Shown: positions 1-8,107, numbered from the stretch's first letter. The stretch is DNA of 64,000 bases from Hyalangium versicolor (GCF_020103695.1 NZ_JAHXBF010000021.1:124001-188000), one strand, 5' to 3'. Notes: a model not told the origin generated them from the letters alone. Program-made: numbers and translations.

Positions 1-148
1 CCGGGAGCCGTTCTCCTTCGGTGGCATCAACGACTCGCGCTTCGGTCACGGGGACATCACCGGCCAGGCCGGCGTCGAGTTCTGGAGCTACCTGAAGAAG
101 GTCACGCGCAAGTGGACGGCGCGCACCGACGGCTCCTGGATGAGCTGA
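1..148 (+). CDS. Aldehyde dehydrogenase family protein, C-terminal fragment
   Basis: The window opens inside this gene; only the last 48 codons are visible, read in the frame starting at base 2 and ending with TGA at 146-148. The peptide contains PFSFGGINDSRFGHGD followed by a FWSYLKKVTRKW stretch and ends in SWMS. A Gly-Gly loop followed by a [DS]-rich turn near the C terminus is typical of NAD(P)-dependent aldehyde dehydrogenases. GapN-like non-phosphorylating glyceraldehyde-3-phosphate dehydrogenase is one possibility, but the catalytic Cys and Glu lie outside the window, so the substrate cannot be assigned. Confidence 0.6.
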   Translation, partial: REPFSFGGINDSRFGHGDITGQAGVEFWSYLKKVTRKWTARTDGSWMS

Positions 149-231
149 GCGGTGAGCTGATCAGCAGGAGGCCCTGAGCGGGGGCCTCCCCCCTTCCCGG
201 CGGTGTCGGAGGGTGGATTAAGCTGGGGAGC

Positions 232-1587
232 GTGTTCGCTCCTGTCTTCCTGGTTGCTCCCCTGCTGTGCGCTGCGGCTCCCGCGGCTCCGACACGTGTC
301 GAGCTCGTCTTCGGTGGAGATGTCATTCCCCATGGCGAGGTGCAGCGGGTGGCCAAGGAGCACGAGCGCACGGCGCCTCCCGAGAAGGAGGGCGAGCTGC
401 CTCGCTCGCTCAACAACGACGGGTGGGATCATGTCTTCGGGCCCATCGCGGATGTTCTGCGCACGGCGGACGTGGGCGTGGTGAATCTGGAGACGCCCGT
501 CACCGACAACCCCAAGGCGGTGACGCGCCCGCTGCTCTTCAACGCGCCCTCGTCCATGGTGCGAGCGCTCTCGGCGGCGGGCGTGAAGCTCGTCTCCAAC
601 GGCAACAACCACGCGAGGGATCAGCACCTGGAGGGCATCCTCGAGACGCTGCGGCACCTGGACGCCACGGGGCTGTACCACGTGGGCACGGGGGCCTCGC
701 AGGAGGCGGCCTGGGAGCCCGTGGTGATGGAGGTGAAGGGCGTGCGGCTGGGCTTCCTGTCCTTCACCCGGTGGCTGAATGGGTTCAGCAACCCGAAGGA
801 TCCCTCCGAGGCGCATGTGGCCTACGTGCCCTATCCCGAGCATGTGAAGAACCGCGGCGTGAGCACGGAGTATGTGGTGGAGCGCGCGCGCATGGCCGCA
901 GCCCGGTGTGACGTGCTCATCGTCCTGGTGCACTGGGGTGCGGAGTACGCCGGGCAGCCGAATCCCACGGAGAAGAAGCTGGCTCGGGCGCTCATCGATG
1001 CGGGAGCGGGAGCGGTGATTGGCCATCATCCTCACGTGCTGCAGCCCGTGGAGTCGTACACGACGGCGGATGGGCGCAAGGGCCTCATCGCGTACTCGCT
1101 GGGAAACCTGGTGGCGAACCAGTCTCGGTTCTACGCCTACAAGCCGGGCAAGTCGGACAAGCAGGGCGACACGCGGGACTCGATGCTGTTGCGCGTGTCC
1201 TTCATCCGGCGCGAGGAGGGCGGGGCGGTGGAGCTGGACGAGGTGTCGGCGCTGCCGGTGTGGATCGAGAACAACGCGACCACGCGCAAGCGCAAGGAGG
1301 CGCGCAACATCCAGCCGGTGCTCATCGACCGCGAGGTGGAGGCCATCGTCGAGCGGATGTCGCTGCTGGACGCGCGGCCCGAGCCGACGGAGCGCAAGGC
1401 GAAGGTCGAGGCGAAGAAGGAGCGGGCCGTGTTGGAGCAGCGGCTGGCGACGCAGAAGTTCCGGCGCGAGCGCATCCTGAAGATGCTGCCCGAGGGATTC
1501 GAGGTGGCTTCGCCGCAGCTGCGCCAGAGGGTGGAGCCCACGGAGAGCGTGGTGGTCACGGCACCTCCAGGGGGCGCGGCTCAGTGA
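232..1587 (+). CDS. CapA family (PGA_cap) metallophosphoesterase-like protein
   Basis: 451 residues from a GTG start, preceded by GGGGAG 3-8 bases upstream. The N terminus (MFAPVFLVAPLLCAAAPAA) looks like a signal peptide, so the protein is probably exported. CapA/PGA_cap motifs appear in order: GGDVIPHGE near residue 30, VVNLETPVTD near 85, VSNGNNHARDQ near 122, VHWGAEYAGQPN near 235, GHHPHVLQPVE near 263 and SLGNLVANQ near 290. These are the metal-binding Asp/Asn/His blocks of the calcineurin-like fold. The family is named for poly-gamma-glutamate capsule synthesis but is common in species without such a capsule, so a role in envelope polymer metabolism is only an inference. The C-terminal 90 residues are charged and probably helical. 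It converges with the CLC gene, 16 bases apart. Confidence 0.85.
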   Translation: MFAPVFLVAPLLCAAAPAAPTRVELVFGGDVIPHGEVQRVAKEHERTAPPEKEGELPRSLNNDGWDHVFGPIADVLRTADVGVVNLETPVTDNPKAVTRPLLFNAPSSMVRALSAAGVKLVSNGNNHARDQHLEGILETLRHLDATGLYHVGTGASQEAAWEPVVMEVKGVRLGFLSFTRWLNGFSNPKDPSEAHVAYVPYPEHVKNRGVSTEYVVERARMAAARCDVLIVLVHWGAEYAGQPNPTEKKLARALIDAGAGAVIGHHPHVLQPVESYTTADGRKGLIAYSLGNLVANQSRFYAYKPGKSDKQGDTRDSMLLRVSFIRREEGGAVELDEVSALPVWIENNATTRKRKEARNIQPVLIDREVEAIVERMSLLDARPEPTERKAKVEAKKERAVLEQRLATQKFRRERILKMLPEGFEVASPQLRQRVEPTESVVVTAPPGGAAQ

Positions 1588-1603
1588 CAGGCCTCTGAGG
1601 CTC

Positions 1604-2911
1604 TCAGGGCTGTGAGGACTCGGGTGGCGTGGGCTGAGGCGGTGGCTTGGAGGATTCGCCCGGCAGCTCTCGCAACGGTACGAGCCGGGACAGCAGCGGC
1701 CCACCGTGTTTCAGCCGGGCGATGCGCTGAGAGGGGTAGATGCCTCGGTGGCCCGTGAGCAGGTACGCCACCGTGGAGACGATGGCCACGTGCGGCAGGA
1801 CGCTCGCGCCCACCAACTCCACCGCCATGATGGAGAGGGATAGGGGGGTGTTGGCCGCGGCGGCGAAGAGGGCCGCCATCCCCACCGCCGCTCCGAGATC
1901 CACCGGCAGCCCGAGCAGCCGCGCGAGCACGTTGCCCAGCGCCGCGCCGATGAAGAACAGCGGCGTCACCTCGCCTCCCAGGAAGCCCGAGCCCAGCGTC
2001 ACCGCCGTGAAGAGCAGCTTCCACGCGAACGCCGCCTCTGGCAGCTCGGGGTCTATAAAGGATCGGACGATGGTGGGCACGCCCAGGCCCAGGTACGCGT
2101 TCGTCCCCACCAGCTTCCACAGCCCCACCACCGCGAGCCCGCCGATGGCCATGCGCACCGGTAACCAGGGCACGCGCCCCTCCAGCAGCTTCTTCAGCCT
2201 GTGGGTTGCCTCCACGAAGAGGATGGCCACCCCCGCCACGGCCACGGCGAACGCCAGCCACTTCGCCAGCACCCACACCGAGAGCGCTAGGGCCGCCGGT
2301 GTCGGGTACACGGTGTGGACGATGCCCAGCGAGCGCGTGACGAGGTCTCCCACGACCGAGGCCACCAGGGCGGGCAGTAGCGCCTCGTAGCCCAGGCGCC
2401 CCACGACGACGACTTCCAGCCCGAACACCGCACCGGCGATGGGCGTGCCGAATACGGAGCCGAACCCTCCGGCGATGCCCGCGGCGAGCAGCTCGCGGCG
2501 CGTGTCCGCGGAGACGCGCAGACGGTGGGAGAGGGCATCGGCCAGGCTGCCGCCCATCTGCACGGCGGTGCCCTCGCGGCCCGCGCTGCCTCCGAAGAGG
2601 TGGGTGAGCACAGTGCCCAACAGCACCATGGGTGCCATGCGCAGGGGGATCTGCTGATCGCCTTCGTGCACCGTGTCGATGATCAGGTTGTTGCCGCCTC
2701 GGATGGGTTTGCCCCACTTCGCGTACAGCGCACCGATGACGAGCCCGGCCAGGGGCAGGGTGTAGATGATGACGGGGTGGGCCTCGCGGAAGGCGGTGGC
2801 CTGCTCCAGCAGGTGCAGGAAGAGCGCCGAGGCCCCGCCACACACGACGCCGACAAGGCCTCCGAGCAACAGCCACTGCGCCAGCGAGCGCGCTCCGCGG
2901 GAGAGATTCAC
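1604..2911 (-). CDS. CLC family anion/proton antiporter, possibly fluoride type (CLC-F)
   Basis: 435 residues with about ten hydrophobic helices. The gating-glutamate motif is GSAGREGTAVQ, where most chloride CLCs have GREGP. The selectivity-filter position where chloride CLCs read GSGIP is here RGGNNLIID. Both substitutions are, as I recall, the marks of the CLC-F fluoride/proton antiporter branch, although annotation pipelines usually call such proteins voltage-gated chloride channel. The inner repeat GGFGSVFGTPIAGAVFG and the C-terminal GGEVTPLFFIGAALGN segment confirm the family. No CBS domains follow. I could not find a fluoride riboswitch in the short upstream region. The gene is minus strand, with the Uma2 gene ending about 60 bases upstream of its start. 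Confidence 0.85.
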   Translation of the reverse strand: MNLSRGARSLAQWLLLGGLVGVVCGGASALFLHLLEQATAFREAHPVIIYTLPLAGLVIGALYAKWGKPIRGGNNLIIDTVHEGDQQIPLRMAPMVLLGTVLTHLFGGSAGREGTAVQMGGSLADALSHRLRVSADTRRELLAAGIAGGFGSVFGTPIAGAVFGLEVVVVGRLGYEALLPALVASVVGDLVTRSLGIVHTVYPTPAALALSVWVLAKWLAFAVAVAGVAILFVEATHRLKKLLEGRVPWLPVRMAIGGLAVVGLWKLVGTNAYLGLGVPTIVRSFIDPELPEAAFAWKLLFTAVTLGSGFLGGEVTPLFFIGAALGNVLARLLGLPVDLGAAVGMAALFAAAANTPLSLSIMAVELVGASVLPHVAIVSTVAYLLTGHRGIYPSQRIARLKHGGPLLSRLVPLRELPGESSKPPPQPTPPESSQP

Positions 2912-2969
2912 GGCCTCGCAGTGTAGACGGAGCGAAGCCCGGGGGAAGGGATGACCCGGCCGGAACGGG

Positions 2970-3536
2970 TCAGTGCTCCCAGAGCAAGTCCAGTTTCAGC
3001 TCGATGGCCTCGAAGGGCTCGGCCCTCACAGTGGCGTTGCCCTCATACGCTCCGAGCCGGAGCCAGCGGCCCTCTGCCAGCCGGTACACCTCCAGCATGC
3101 GAGGGCGTGGATCCACGAGCCACAGGTGCTTCACACCCTCGCGCGCGTAGGCCGTCATCTTCCGCGCGCGGTCCAGCGCTTCCGTGGAGGGGGACAGCAC
3201 CTCGCAGACCCAATCCGGCGCGAGCGTCATCGCAGCTTCCTCCGGAATCTCCGGCAGCCTCTCTCGCCTCCATCCCGCCACGTCCGGCACGAGCGCGTCC
3301 CTCCCCAGGTGCAGTTCCGGTTCGAAGAGCAACACCCATCCGCCGAGCCCTTCGGATCCTGGAGGCCTGTCGAAGGGGCTCAGCGTCTGAACGAGCCGGA
3401 CCGTGGCCCGGGCATGTCTCGGCGCCGGACGCGGGCTGACGTACAGCTCCCCATCGACGATCTCACCCACCCGGTGAGGCGGCACGCCCTCCAGGTCCTC
3501 AAAGGTGGCCGCTCGTCGCGGTGGCCTGTCGCTCAT
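2970..3536 (-). CDS. Uma2 family (DUF820) endonuclease-fold protein
   Basis: 188 residues from the ATG that begins MSDRPPRRAATFEDLEGVP, the usual Uma2 opening; an upstream in-frame ATG at 3608 would add 24 residues without family similarity. The PD-(D/E)XK core is visible as VDGELYVSPRP (N-terminal Glu), LVPDVAGWRRERLP (PD), WVCEVLSPSTEALDRARK (E..K) and YAREGVKHLWLVDPRPRMLEVYRL. Uma2 proteins are numerous in cyanobacteria and myxobacteria; their substrate is unknown, though the fold predicts a metal-dependent nuclease. It stands as a single gene between the CLC gene and the retron-linked ORF. Confidence 0.85.
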   Translation of the reverse strand: MSDRPPRRAATFEDLEGVPPHRVGEIVDGELYVSPRPAPRHARATVRLVQTLSPFDRPPGSEGLGGWVLLFEPELHLGRDALVPDVAGWRRERLPEIPEEAAMTLAPDWVCEVLSPSTEALDRARKMTAYAREGVKHLWLVDPRPRMLEVYRLAEGRWLRLGAYEGNATVRAEPFEAIELKLDLLWEH

Positions 3537-3638
3537 CCCTTCAGAATGCAGCCCTGGCTCGATTGCCGCAACCGCTTCACCCCACGCCCCGCCCATGATT
3601 TCGCTCATGGGTGGAGCAAGGGTGGGGTACGGGCCTTC

Positions 3639-4136
3639 TCAGGGTTTCGGCGGCGGGAACACCAGGCCACCCAGGCGGCTCTTGGAGTCGAGCAGGGCCC
3701 GGGTGAAGTCCTCGGCTGTCTGGGGCCGGGAGAGCTTCAGGACGTCGGGGTGCACCAGCCTCGAAGGTATCTGTTTGGCCATGGCATTGTCGGCATGCCG
3801 GGCCTCCTCGTCGTTGCGGCCGACGGTCCAATCCTGGCTCTGCATGGCGGAGGTGAGCGCCTCGCTCCAGCCTCGCAGCCAGGCCTCGATGCGAGGGTCC
3901 TCGCGATGGGCGGCAGGAACCAGCAGCACCGCCTGCTCAAACACATAGTGAATGTACGGGTCGGCACCGCCCATGTCCCAGCAGACCAGCCGGAACACCG
4001 CGCAGAGGTCACCCTCCGCGGCGTCGTTGGGGCGGTCCGTCGCGTCCGGCACCCAGTGCAGCCCGAAGAAGTCGGATTGGATGGGCAGCAGCTCTTCGAG
4101 CAGAGCGTGCAGCCGTGCCGTGTCAACGCTGCTCAT
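3639..4136 (-). CDS. Hypothetical protein overlapping the retron RT stop
   Basis: 165 residues beginning MSSVDTARLHALLEEL. The start codon lies inside the end of the reverse transcriptase gene: the last 14 bases of the RT gene (ATGAGCAGCGTTGA) are shared in another frame, which suggests translational coupling. The protein is acidic and Trp-rich (WVPDATD, WDMGGAD, WLRGWSEAL, QDWTVGRND) with no signal peptide or membrane segment and no domain I can name. Position makes it a candidate accessory or effector of the retron, since most retrons carry a partner protein next to the RT. The alternative is a conserved neighbour of unrelated function. Confidence 0.7.
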   Translation of the reverse strand: MSSVDTARLHALLEELLPIQSDFFGLHWVPDATDRPNDAAEGDLCAVFRLVCWDMGGADPYIHYVFEQAVLLVPAAHREDPRIEAWLRGWSEALTSAMQSQDWTVGRNDEEARHADNAMAKQIPSRLVHPDVLKLSRPQTAEDFTRALLDSKSRLGGLVFPPPKP

Positions 4137-5565
4137 TCTTCTCCAGCGCCTCGAGCTGCTCCAGGAAGGCACGGCCCTTCGCTGGATCCGTCATGTGGAT
4201 GAAGGCCGCCATCCCCTTGAGCTGCTCCAGCGTCTCGCCCTCCTTGCCCGGTTTGCCCTTGCTCCGGTTGTGGATCGCCGCGCGCAACTGCCGCACCACG
4301 TCCCGAGGCACTCGCGCCGCCGGCACTCCCTCCGGCGCCTCGTTCACCACCAGCCCCGTCACCCGCTGCTGCGAGCCCTTGCGCAGCACCCGCGTCTTGT
4401 CCGGGTGCATCGTGAAGCCCTCGGCCTCCAGGATGCTCTGCACCCGCGCCAGCAACACCGCCACCGGCGCGTCCGCCTGCGCCTTCCCCTTCGCTCCCTT
4501 TGCCCGCCGCCACGAGAACGTCAGGTCATCCGCGTAGCGCGTGTAGATGAAGCCCAGCCGCTTCGCCATCGCCGACACCCGCTTGTCCAGCTTCAGGCAC
4601 AGCGCGTTCGTCAGCCCCGGAGAGGTGGGCGCTCCCTGCGGCAGCGCTCGCGGCCCCTTGGCCACGTACAGCGTCTTGCCTCGGAACTGCATCACCTCGC
4701 GCGGGGCCTCGGTGGCCAGCAGCGACAACAGCGTCGCCGAACCCTCCGCCAGCCCGCCCTTGCGCAACAGCCCCTTCACCCGCCTCCACGTCACCGAGGG
4801 GAAGAAGTCCTTCACGTCCACCTTCACCACCACCTCCGCGCCCCGGTGCGCCAGCGCGTTGGTGAGGATGGAGCGCCCCGCCACGAAGCCGTGCGCCGCC
4901 CCGTGCACCGGCAGCCGCTCCACCACGTTGGACAGCACCCAGCGCTGCGCCGCCTTCAGCTCCTTCTTCGGCGCCGTAATCGTTCGCTGCCCGCCGTCCC
5001 GCTTCGGAATCTGCCAGCTCTGGTAGTGCGTGCCCGTGTCCACCTCGCGGTGGTAGGCGAACCCGCGCAGCCGCGACACCGAGACGCCCAGCGCCTTCGC
5101 CAGGGACTCGACCGAGTCCAGCTCTGGCATCCCGTTCGCCTTCGCCCGCTCCTCCCGGTCCGCCACGTCGAACTTGTCCGGGCCGCCCTGCTCGTTCCAG
5201 TGCACCCCCGTGCCCAGGTGGTTGATGTGCGTGGCCTTCCACGCCTCGAACACCTGACGCTTCAGCGCGCGGCGCTCGACGGCCTCCGCCTTCTTCTTCT
5301 CCTTCCAGGCGGATTTCTGCTTCTCGGAGAGATCCTCGAAGTCCACCTCCTCCGCGGCCACACCCTTCGCCACCAACTGGGCGCGCACCCACTCGTCCGT
5401 GCCTCCCGCCTCCTCGATGGCCTTCCACCGTGACAGCAGGGCTTCGTGCTGCTGGCGGCGGGCCTCGCGCTGGGCGAGCACGGCCGGAGAAGGCGGCGTG
5501 GGCTGGGGAGCGGTGGAGGCCTGCGGCGGCGCGGCGGGGACGTGAGACTCCAGCTTGGACGTCAT
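4123..5565 (-). CDS. Retron reverse transcriptase, Mx162/Sa163 type
   Basis: 480 residues from ATG (MTSKLESHVPAA); the open frame extends upstream to 5643 but only through the retron RNA. The protein matches what I remember of the Myxococcus xanthus Mx162 RT (about 485 residues), including its roughly 170-residue Lys/Glu-rich N-terminal extension (SEKQKSAWKEKKKAEA). RT domains follow: IPKRDGGQRTI, VVVKVDVKDFFPSV, ALPQGAPTSP, RYADDLTF with the catalytic YADD at 344-347, and MHPDKTRV. Retron hallmarks are present: the NAxxH motif (NALAH) and the VTG motif (RVTGLVVN). It makes msDNA, a branched RNA-DNA, from the adjacent msr-msd RNA. Here two such RNA genes lie directly upstream. The small ORF downstream overlaps it by 14 bases. 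Confidence 0.95.
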   Translation of the reverse strand: MTSKLESHVPAAPPQASTAPQPTPPSPAVLAQREARRQQHEALLSRWKAIEEAGGTDEWVRAQLVAKGVAAEEVDFEDLSEKQKSAWKEKKKAEAVERRALKRQVFEAWKATHINHLGTGVHWNEQGGPDKFDVADREERAKANGMPELDSVESLAKALGVSVSRLRGFAYHREVDTGTHYQSWQIPKRDGGQRTITAPKKELKAAQRWVLSNVVERLPVHGAAHGFVAGRSILTNALAHRGAEVVVKVDVKDFFPSVTWRRVKGLLRKGGLAEGSATLLSLLATEAPREVMQFRGKTLYVAKGPRALPQGAPTSPGLTNALCLKLDKRVSAMAKRLGFIYTRYADDLTFSWRRAKGAKGKAQADAPVAVLLARVQSILEAEGFTMHPDKTRVLRKGSQQRVTGLVVNEAPEGVPAARVPRDVVRQLRAAIHNRSKGKPGKEGETLEQLKGMAAFIHMTDPAKGRAFLEQLEALEKNEQR

Positions 5566-5609
5566 GGGCAGCTCCTGACTGCGGGGCGGCGGCGGGCGGG
5601 CGCGACGGA

Positions 5610-5889
5610 CGCGAGCGATCGAGAGAGGCCCCCAAGGCACCACCTGCTCACCTGGGGCACGGTAGCCTCACCGGCTCTCCCCTCCGAGCACCACTGGCCG
5701 GGATGGAGAAACGGCGGTTGCGTCGTGGGCTCAGCTCTCCGTCCCGGCCAGTGGTGCTCGGAGGGAAGAGAGCCAAGAACAGGCTACCTTGCGGAGAGTG
5801 TCCAGCATTGCTTCCAGAGCGGCGCAGCGCCGCTCCCGCGCTCGAGGCGCTGAGGCTGATGGCTTTGGGACCTCTCTCAATCGTTCGCG
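5610..5889 (-). ncRNA. Retron msr-msd RNA, copy A (RT-proximal)
   Basis: Transcribed on the minus strand just upstream of the RT. A terminal inverted repeat (a1 5871-5889, a2 5610-5628) pairs 17 of 19 bases plus one G-U. The msr part (about 5795-5870) contains a GAGCGGCG/CGCCGCTC hairpin. The msd part carries one long hairpin: 5680-5709 pairs with 5736-5765 (30 bp, one G-T) around a 26-base loop containing GGTTGCGTCGT. Sizes fit an msDNA of about 160 nt joined to an RNA of about 76 nt, as in Mx162. Exact ends and the branching G cannot be fixed from sequence alone. The unit is repeated as copy B at a constant 327-base offset. Confidence 0.88.
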
Positions 5890-5905
5890 TCGTGTGAGGA
5901 CTCTT

Positions 5906-5935
5906 CTACACCAGCCGTGCAGCCACGTCGATGTA
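5906..5935 (-). pseudogene. Remnant of the SWIM gene 3' end between the two retron RNA units
   Basis: Read on the minus strand this stretch encodes YIDVAARLV then TAG. The real C terminus of the SWIM protein, at 6269-6298, reads YIDAASTVM then TAA. Ten codons align end to end including the stop, in the same position relative to a retron RNA unit. It is too short to function. It is best explained as the scar of a tandem duplication that started inside the SWIM gene and copied its last codons along with msr-msd; about 36 bases of the original spacer were then lost here. Confidence 0.7.
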
Positions 5936-5936
5936 A

Positions 5937-6216
5937 CGCAAGCACTCGAGGGAGGCCCCCAAGGCACCACCTGCTCACCTGGGGCACGGTAGCCTCACCG
6001 GCTCTCCCTAGCGCAGTACCTCTACCGCGCAAGGAAAACGACGGTTGCGTCGTAGGCTCAGCTCCCTTGCGCGGTAGAGGTACTGCGCTAGGAAGAGAGC
6101 CAAGAACAGGCTACCTTGCGGAGAGTGTCCAGCATTGCTTCCAGAGCGGCGCAACGCCGCTCCCGCGCTCGAGGCGCTGAGGCTGATGACTTTGGGACCT
6201 CTCCCGGGTGCTCGCG
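5937..6216 (-). ncRNA. Retron msr-msd RNA, copy B (distal, duplicated)
   Basis: A second complete msr-msd unit 327 bases from copy A. The 57 bases at 5952-6008 are identical to 5625-5681, and the 113 bases at 6091-6203 differ from copy A at only two sites. One of these (6154) lies in the msr hairpin loop, the other (6189) near a1. The terminal repeats (5938-5955 with 6198-6215) pair 14 of 18 plus two G-U. The msd hairpin is 6007-6034 with 6065-6092, 28 perfect pairs, but its arms share no sequence with copy A, whereas the loop core does. All RT-recognition elements seem intact, so a second, different msDNA is predicted. Confidence 0.85.
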
Positions 6217-6268
6217 CTGAAGAGTCTCGTGTCTCGTCCCACCTTCCTTTCGTGCGTTGGGCGTGTCT

Positions 6269-8107
6269 TTACATCACCGTCGAGGCCGCATCGATGTAAC
6301 CCTCGGACGCCAGCGACTCCAGGCGGGCGAAGTAGGCCGTGCGAGCCTCGGCATCCGTATCGAACCACAGCTTCTGCCGGCGCGGCTCGCCCAGACGCGG
6401 GCCCCACTCCACCGCCACCACCTTGCCGTCCAGCGAGACGCGGTACACCTGCTCCTGTCCGGAGGCCTCGCGCCGCACGTACGAGCGCGTCTCCGCGCGG
6501 ATGAGCTTGCGGCCCTCGGGAGTCTGCCGCAGCGCCTCCTCGGCCGCGCGCTGCCGGGCGTACGCCAGCCGCAGCGCCATCATGTGCTCGCACGGGCCCT
6601 CGCGCAGCCCCGAGCGACGGAAGTGCGGACAGCCGCAGCTGGCTCCCTTCACCCGGCCCTCGAGATCCAACGTGAAGACAGGGAAGAAGCTGCGCACGGC
6701 CTCGCGATCCACCACCTCGCCGTGGATGCGGGTGCCCTCGCCCACCACCTCGTGGACCTTGGTGACCTTGGCTTCTCCCGCGCCCGGCCCGCCGTCGCCC
6801 AGCAGCCGGTGGGCCCGCGCCTCGCGCTCGCTGCCGAAGCGGATGGCCGCCTCGTCCACCGGCGTGGCCATCAGCTCGCGCGGGCGGTAGGTGCCCTGGG
6901 CGACGTCATAGAGGATGCGCCCGCGCAGGCACTCGAGCTGCAACGCCGCGCGCACCGCGTCCTTGGGGGCTCCCGCGCCCGCCACCAACTTCTCGAAGGA
7001 GAGCGGACCCTCCGAGCGCAGCCGCTGGCGCAGCTTCTCCGAGAGCCCTTCCGGCACCGCGCGCGGCATGAGCACATCGAAGGCCGCGGCGCTGGACCAG
7101 CCGCTCTCCGTCCAGCCCGTGAGCCCCAGCGTCAGCGTGGCCGGACCCATGTCCACCACCCAGAACACCGGCAGGCCCGGGCCGAGCAGTTGCACCCGGA
7201 TGCTCTGCGCGTGGGGCAGCAGCCGCGCCAGGGCCGTCAGGCGCTGCCTTCCGAAGGTCCGCACCACCGCCGGCGCCGAGCCCGTGTACGCCGAGGCGTG
7301 GCACTCCAGCACCAGCTCCCACGGCTCCAGCACCAGCCGTGGCGGGGCGCCCGGCACCAGCTCGAAGCGCAGCGCGCGCGGCGCCTTCTTCGCCTTCTGG
7401 GTGCGCAGGGCGAACAGCAGGTTGTACAAGTCAATGGGCGCCAGCGTGCACGTGCTCGCCGGGAGCGTGGCCGCCGATTGCACCTGGAGGAAGCCGCGCA
7501 GCCACGCGTGAGGTACCTCCACGTTGCGCGGCGCCCGAGTCTCTCGCGACGGCAGCGCCACGTGCGCTTCGAGCGACAGCGGCACGTAGGTGCGCAGCCG
7601 ATCCACCTTGTTCATCAGCTCGGACGGCACGTCCAGGAAGGTGGAGCCGTGCGCAGCCTCGCGCCCGTCGAAGAGCGTGTTGTCGAAGGCCAGCCGCGCA
7701 TAGGCGCTCTCGTCCCGGGAGAAGACCTCCAGGGACACCTGATCCGGATCCACCGTGAGCACCGGATCCAACACCGTGTCCTTCTGTTCCTCCGTCTGAA
7801 GCGAGGCATCCAGGAACGCCTTCTGCGCCTCCCAGATCTGCGCGGTGGCACGCTTGCCCTGCTTCATGAGGTAGGCGAGGTACGCGGTGCGATCCCTGCC
7901 GCGGTAGCGCAAGTCACTCGACAGCACGCCGAGCGCGGCGGCCAGCGCGTCTCGGAAGAGGGCGGGCTCGCGCACCCGGCCGCGAAGGCCCACGGTGCCG
8001 CGAGAGCCCTCCAGCGCCAGCAGCACACGAGAGGTGTCCGGACGGGCCTCCACGTCGCTCGCGGTGGCGTAGCGCAGCTCGACGGGGTGGCGGGTGGCGG
8101 TCGTCAC
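6269..8107 (-). CDS. SWIM zinc-finger family protein
   Basis: 612 residues. The SWIM signature CxCx(n)CxH is seen at Cys491-Cys493-Cys506-His508 (ASCGCPHFRRSG then GPCEHMMAL), a zinc-binding fold used for nucleic-acid or protein contacts. The 480 residues before it match no domain I can name. The start ATG overlaps the stop of the WD40/HEAT gene as ATGA, so the two are translationally coupled. SWIM proteins of bacteria often sit with HEAT, VWA and MoxR genes. Its stop codon is about 50 bases before retron unit B, so the retron may be read from the same transcript. The last ten codons are echoed at 5906-5935. Confidence 0.88.
   Translation of the reverse strand: MTTATRHPVELRYATASDVEARPDTSRVLLALEGSRGTVGLRGRVREPALFRDALAAALGVLSSDLRYRGRDRTAYLAYLMKQGKRATAQIWEAQKAFLDASLQTEEQKDTVLDPVLTVDPDQVSLEVFSRDESAYARLAFDNTLFDGREAAHGSTFLDVPSELMNKVDRLRTYVPLSLEAHVALPSRETRAPRNVEVPHAWLRGFLQVQSAATLPASTCTLAPIDLYNLLFALRTQKAKKAPRALRFELVPGAPPRLVLEPWELVLECHASAYTGSAPAVVRTFGRQRLTALARLLPHAQSIRVQLLGPGLPVFWVVDMGPATLTLGLTGWTESGWSSAAAFDVLMPRAVPEGLSEKLRQRLRSEGPLSFEKLVAGAGAPKDAVRAALQLECLRGRILYDVAQGTYRPRELMATPVDEAAIRFGSEREARAHRLLGDGGPGAGEAKVTKVHEVVGEGTRIHGEVVDREAVRSFFPVFTLDLEGRVKGASCGCPHFRRSGLREGPCEHMMALRLAYARQRAAEEALRQTPEGRKLIRAETRSYVRREASGQEQVYRVSLDGKVVAVEWGPRLGEPRRQKLWFDTDAEARTAYFARLESLASEGYIDAASTVM

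Noticed and set aside
5566..5643. N-terminal extension of the RT to an upstream ATG at 5643
   Set aside because: The extra 26 codons lie in the retron RNA's a2 region and do not resemble Mx162-type RT N termini, which start MT....
5610..6216. CRISPR array or MITE/insertion element
   Set aside because: Only two long units with internal hairpins, directly next to a retron RT and matching msr-msd architecture. No target-site duplication, no spacer-repeat periodicity.
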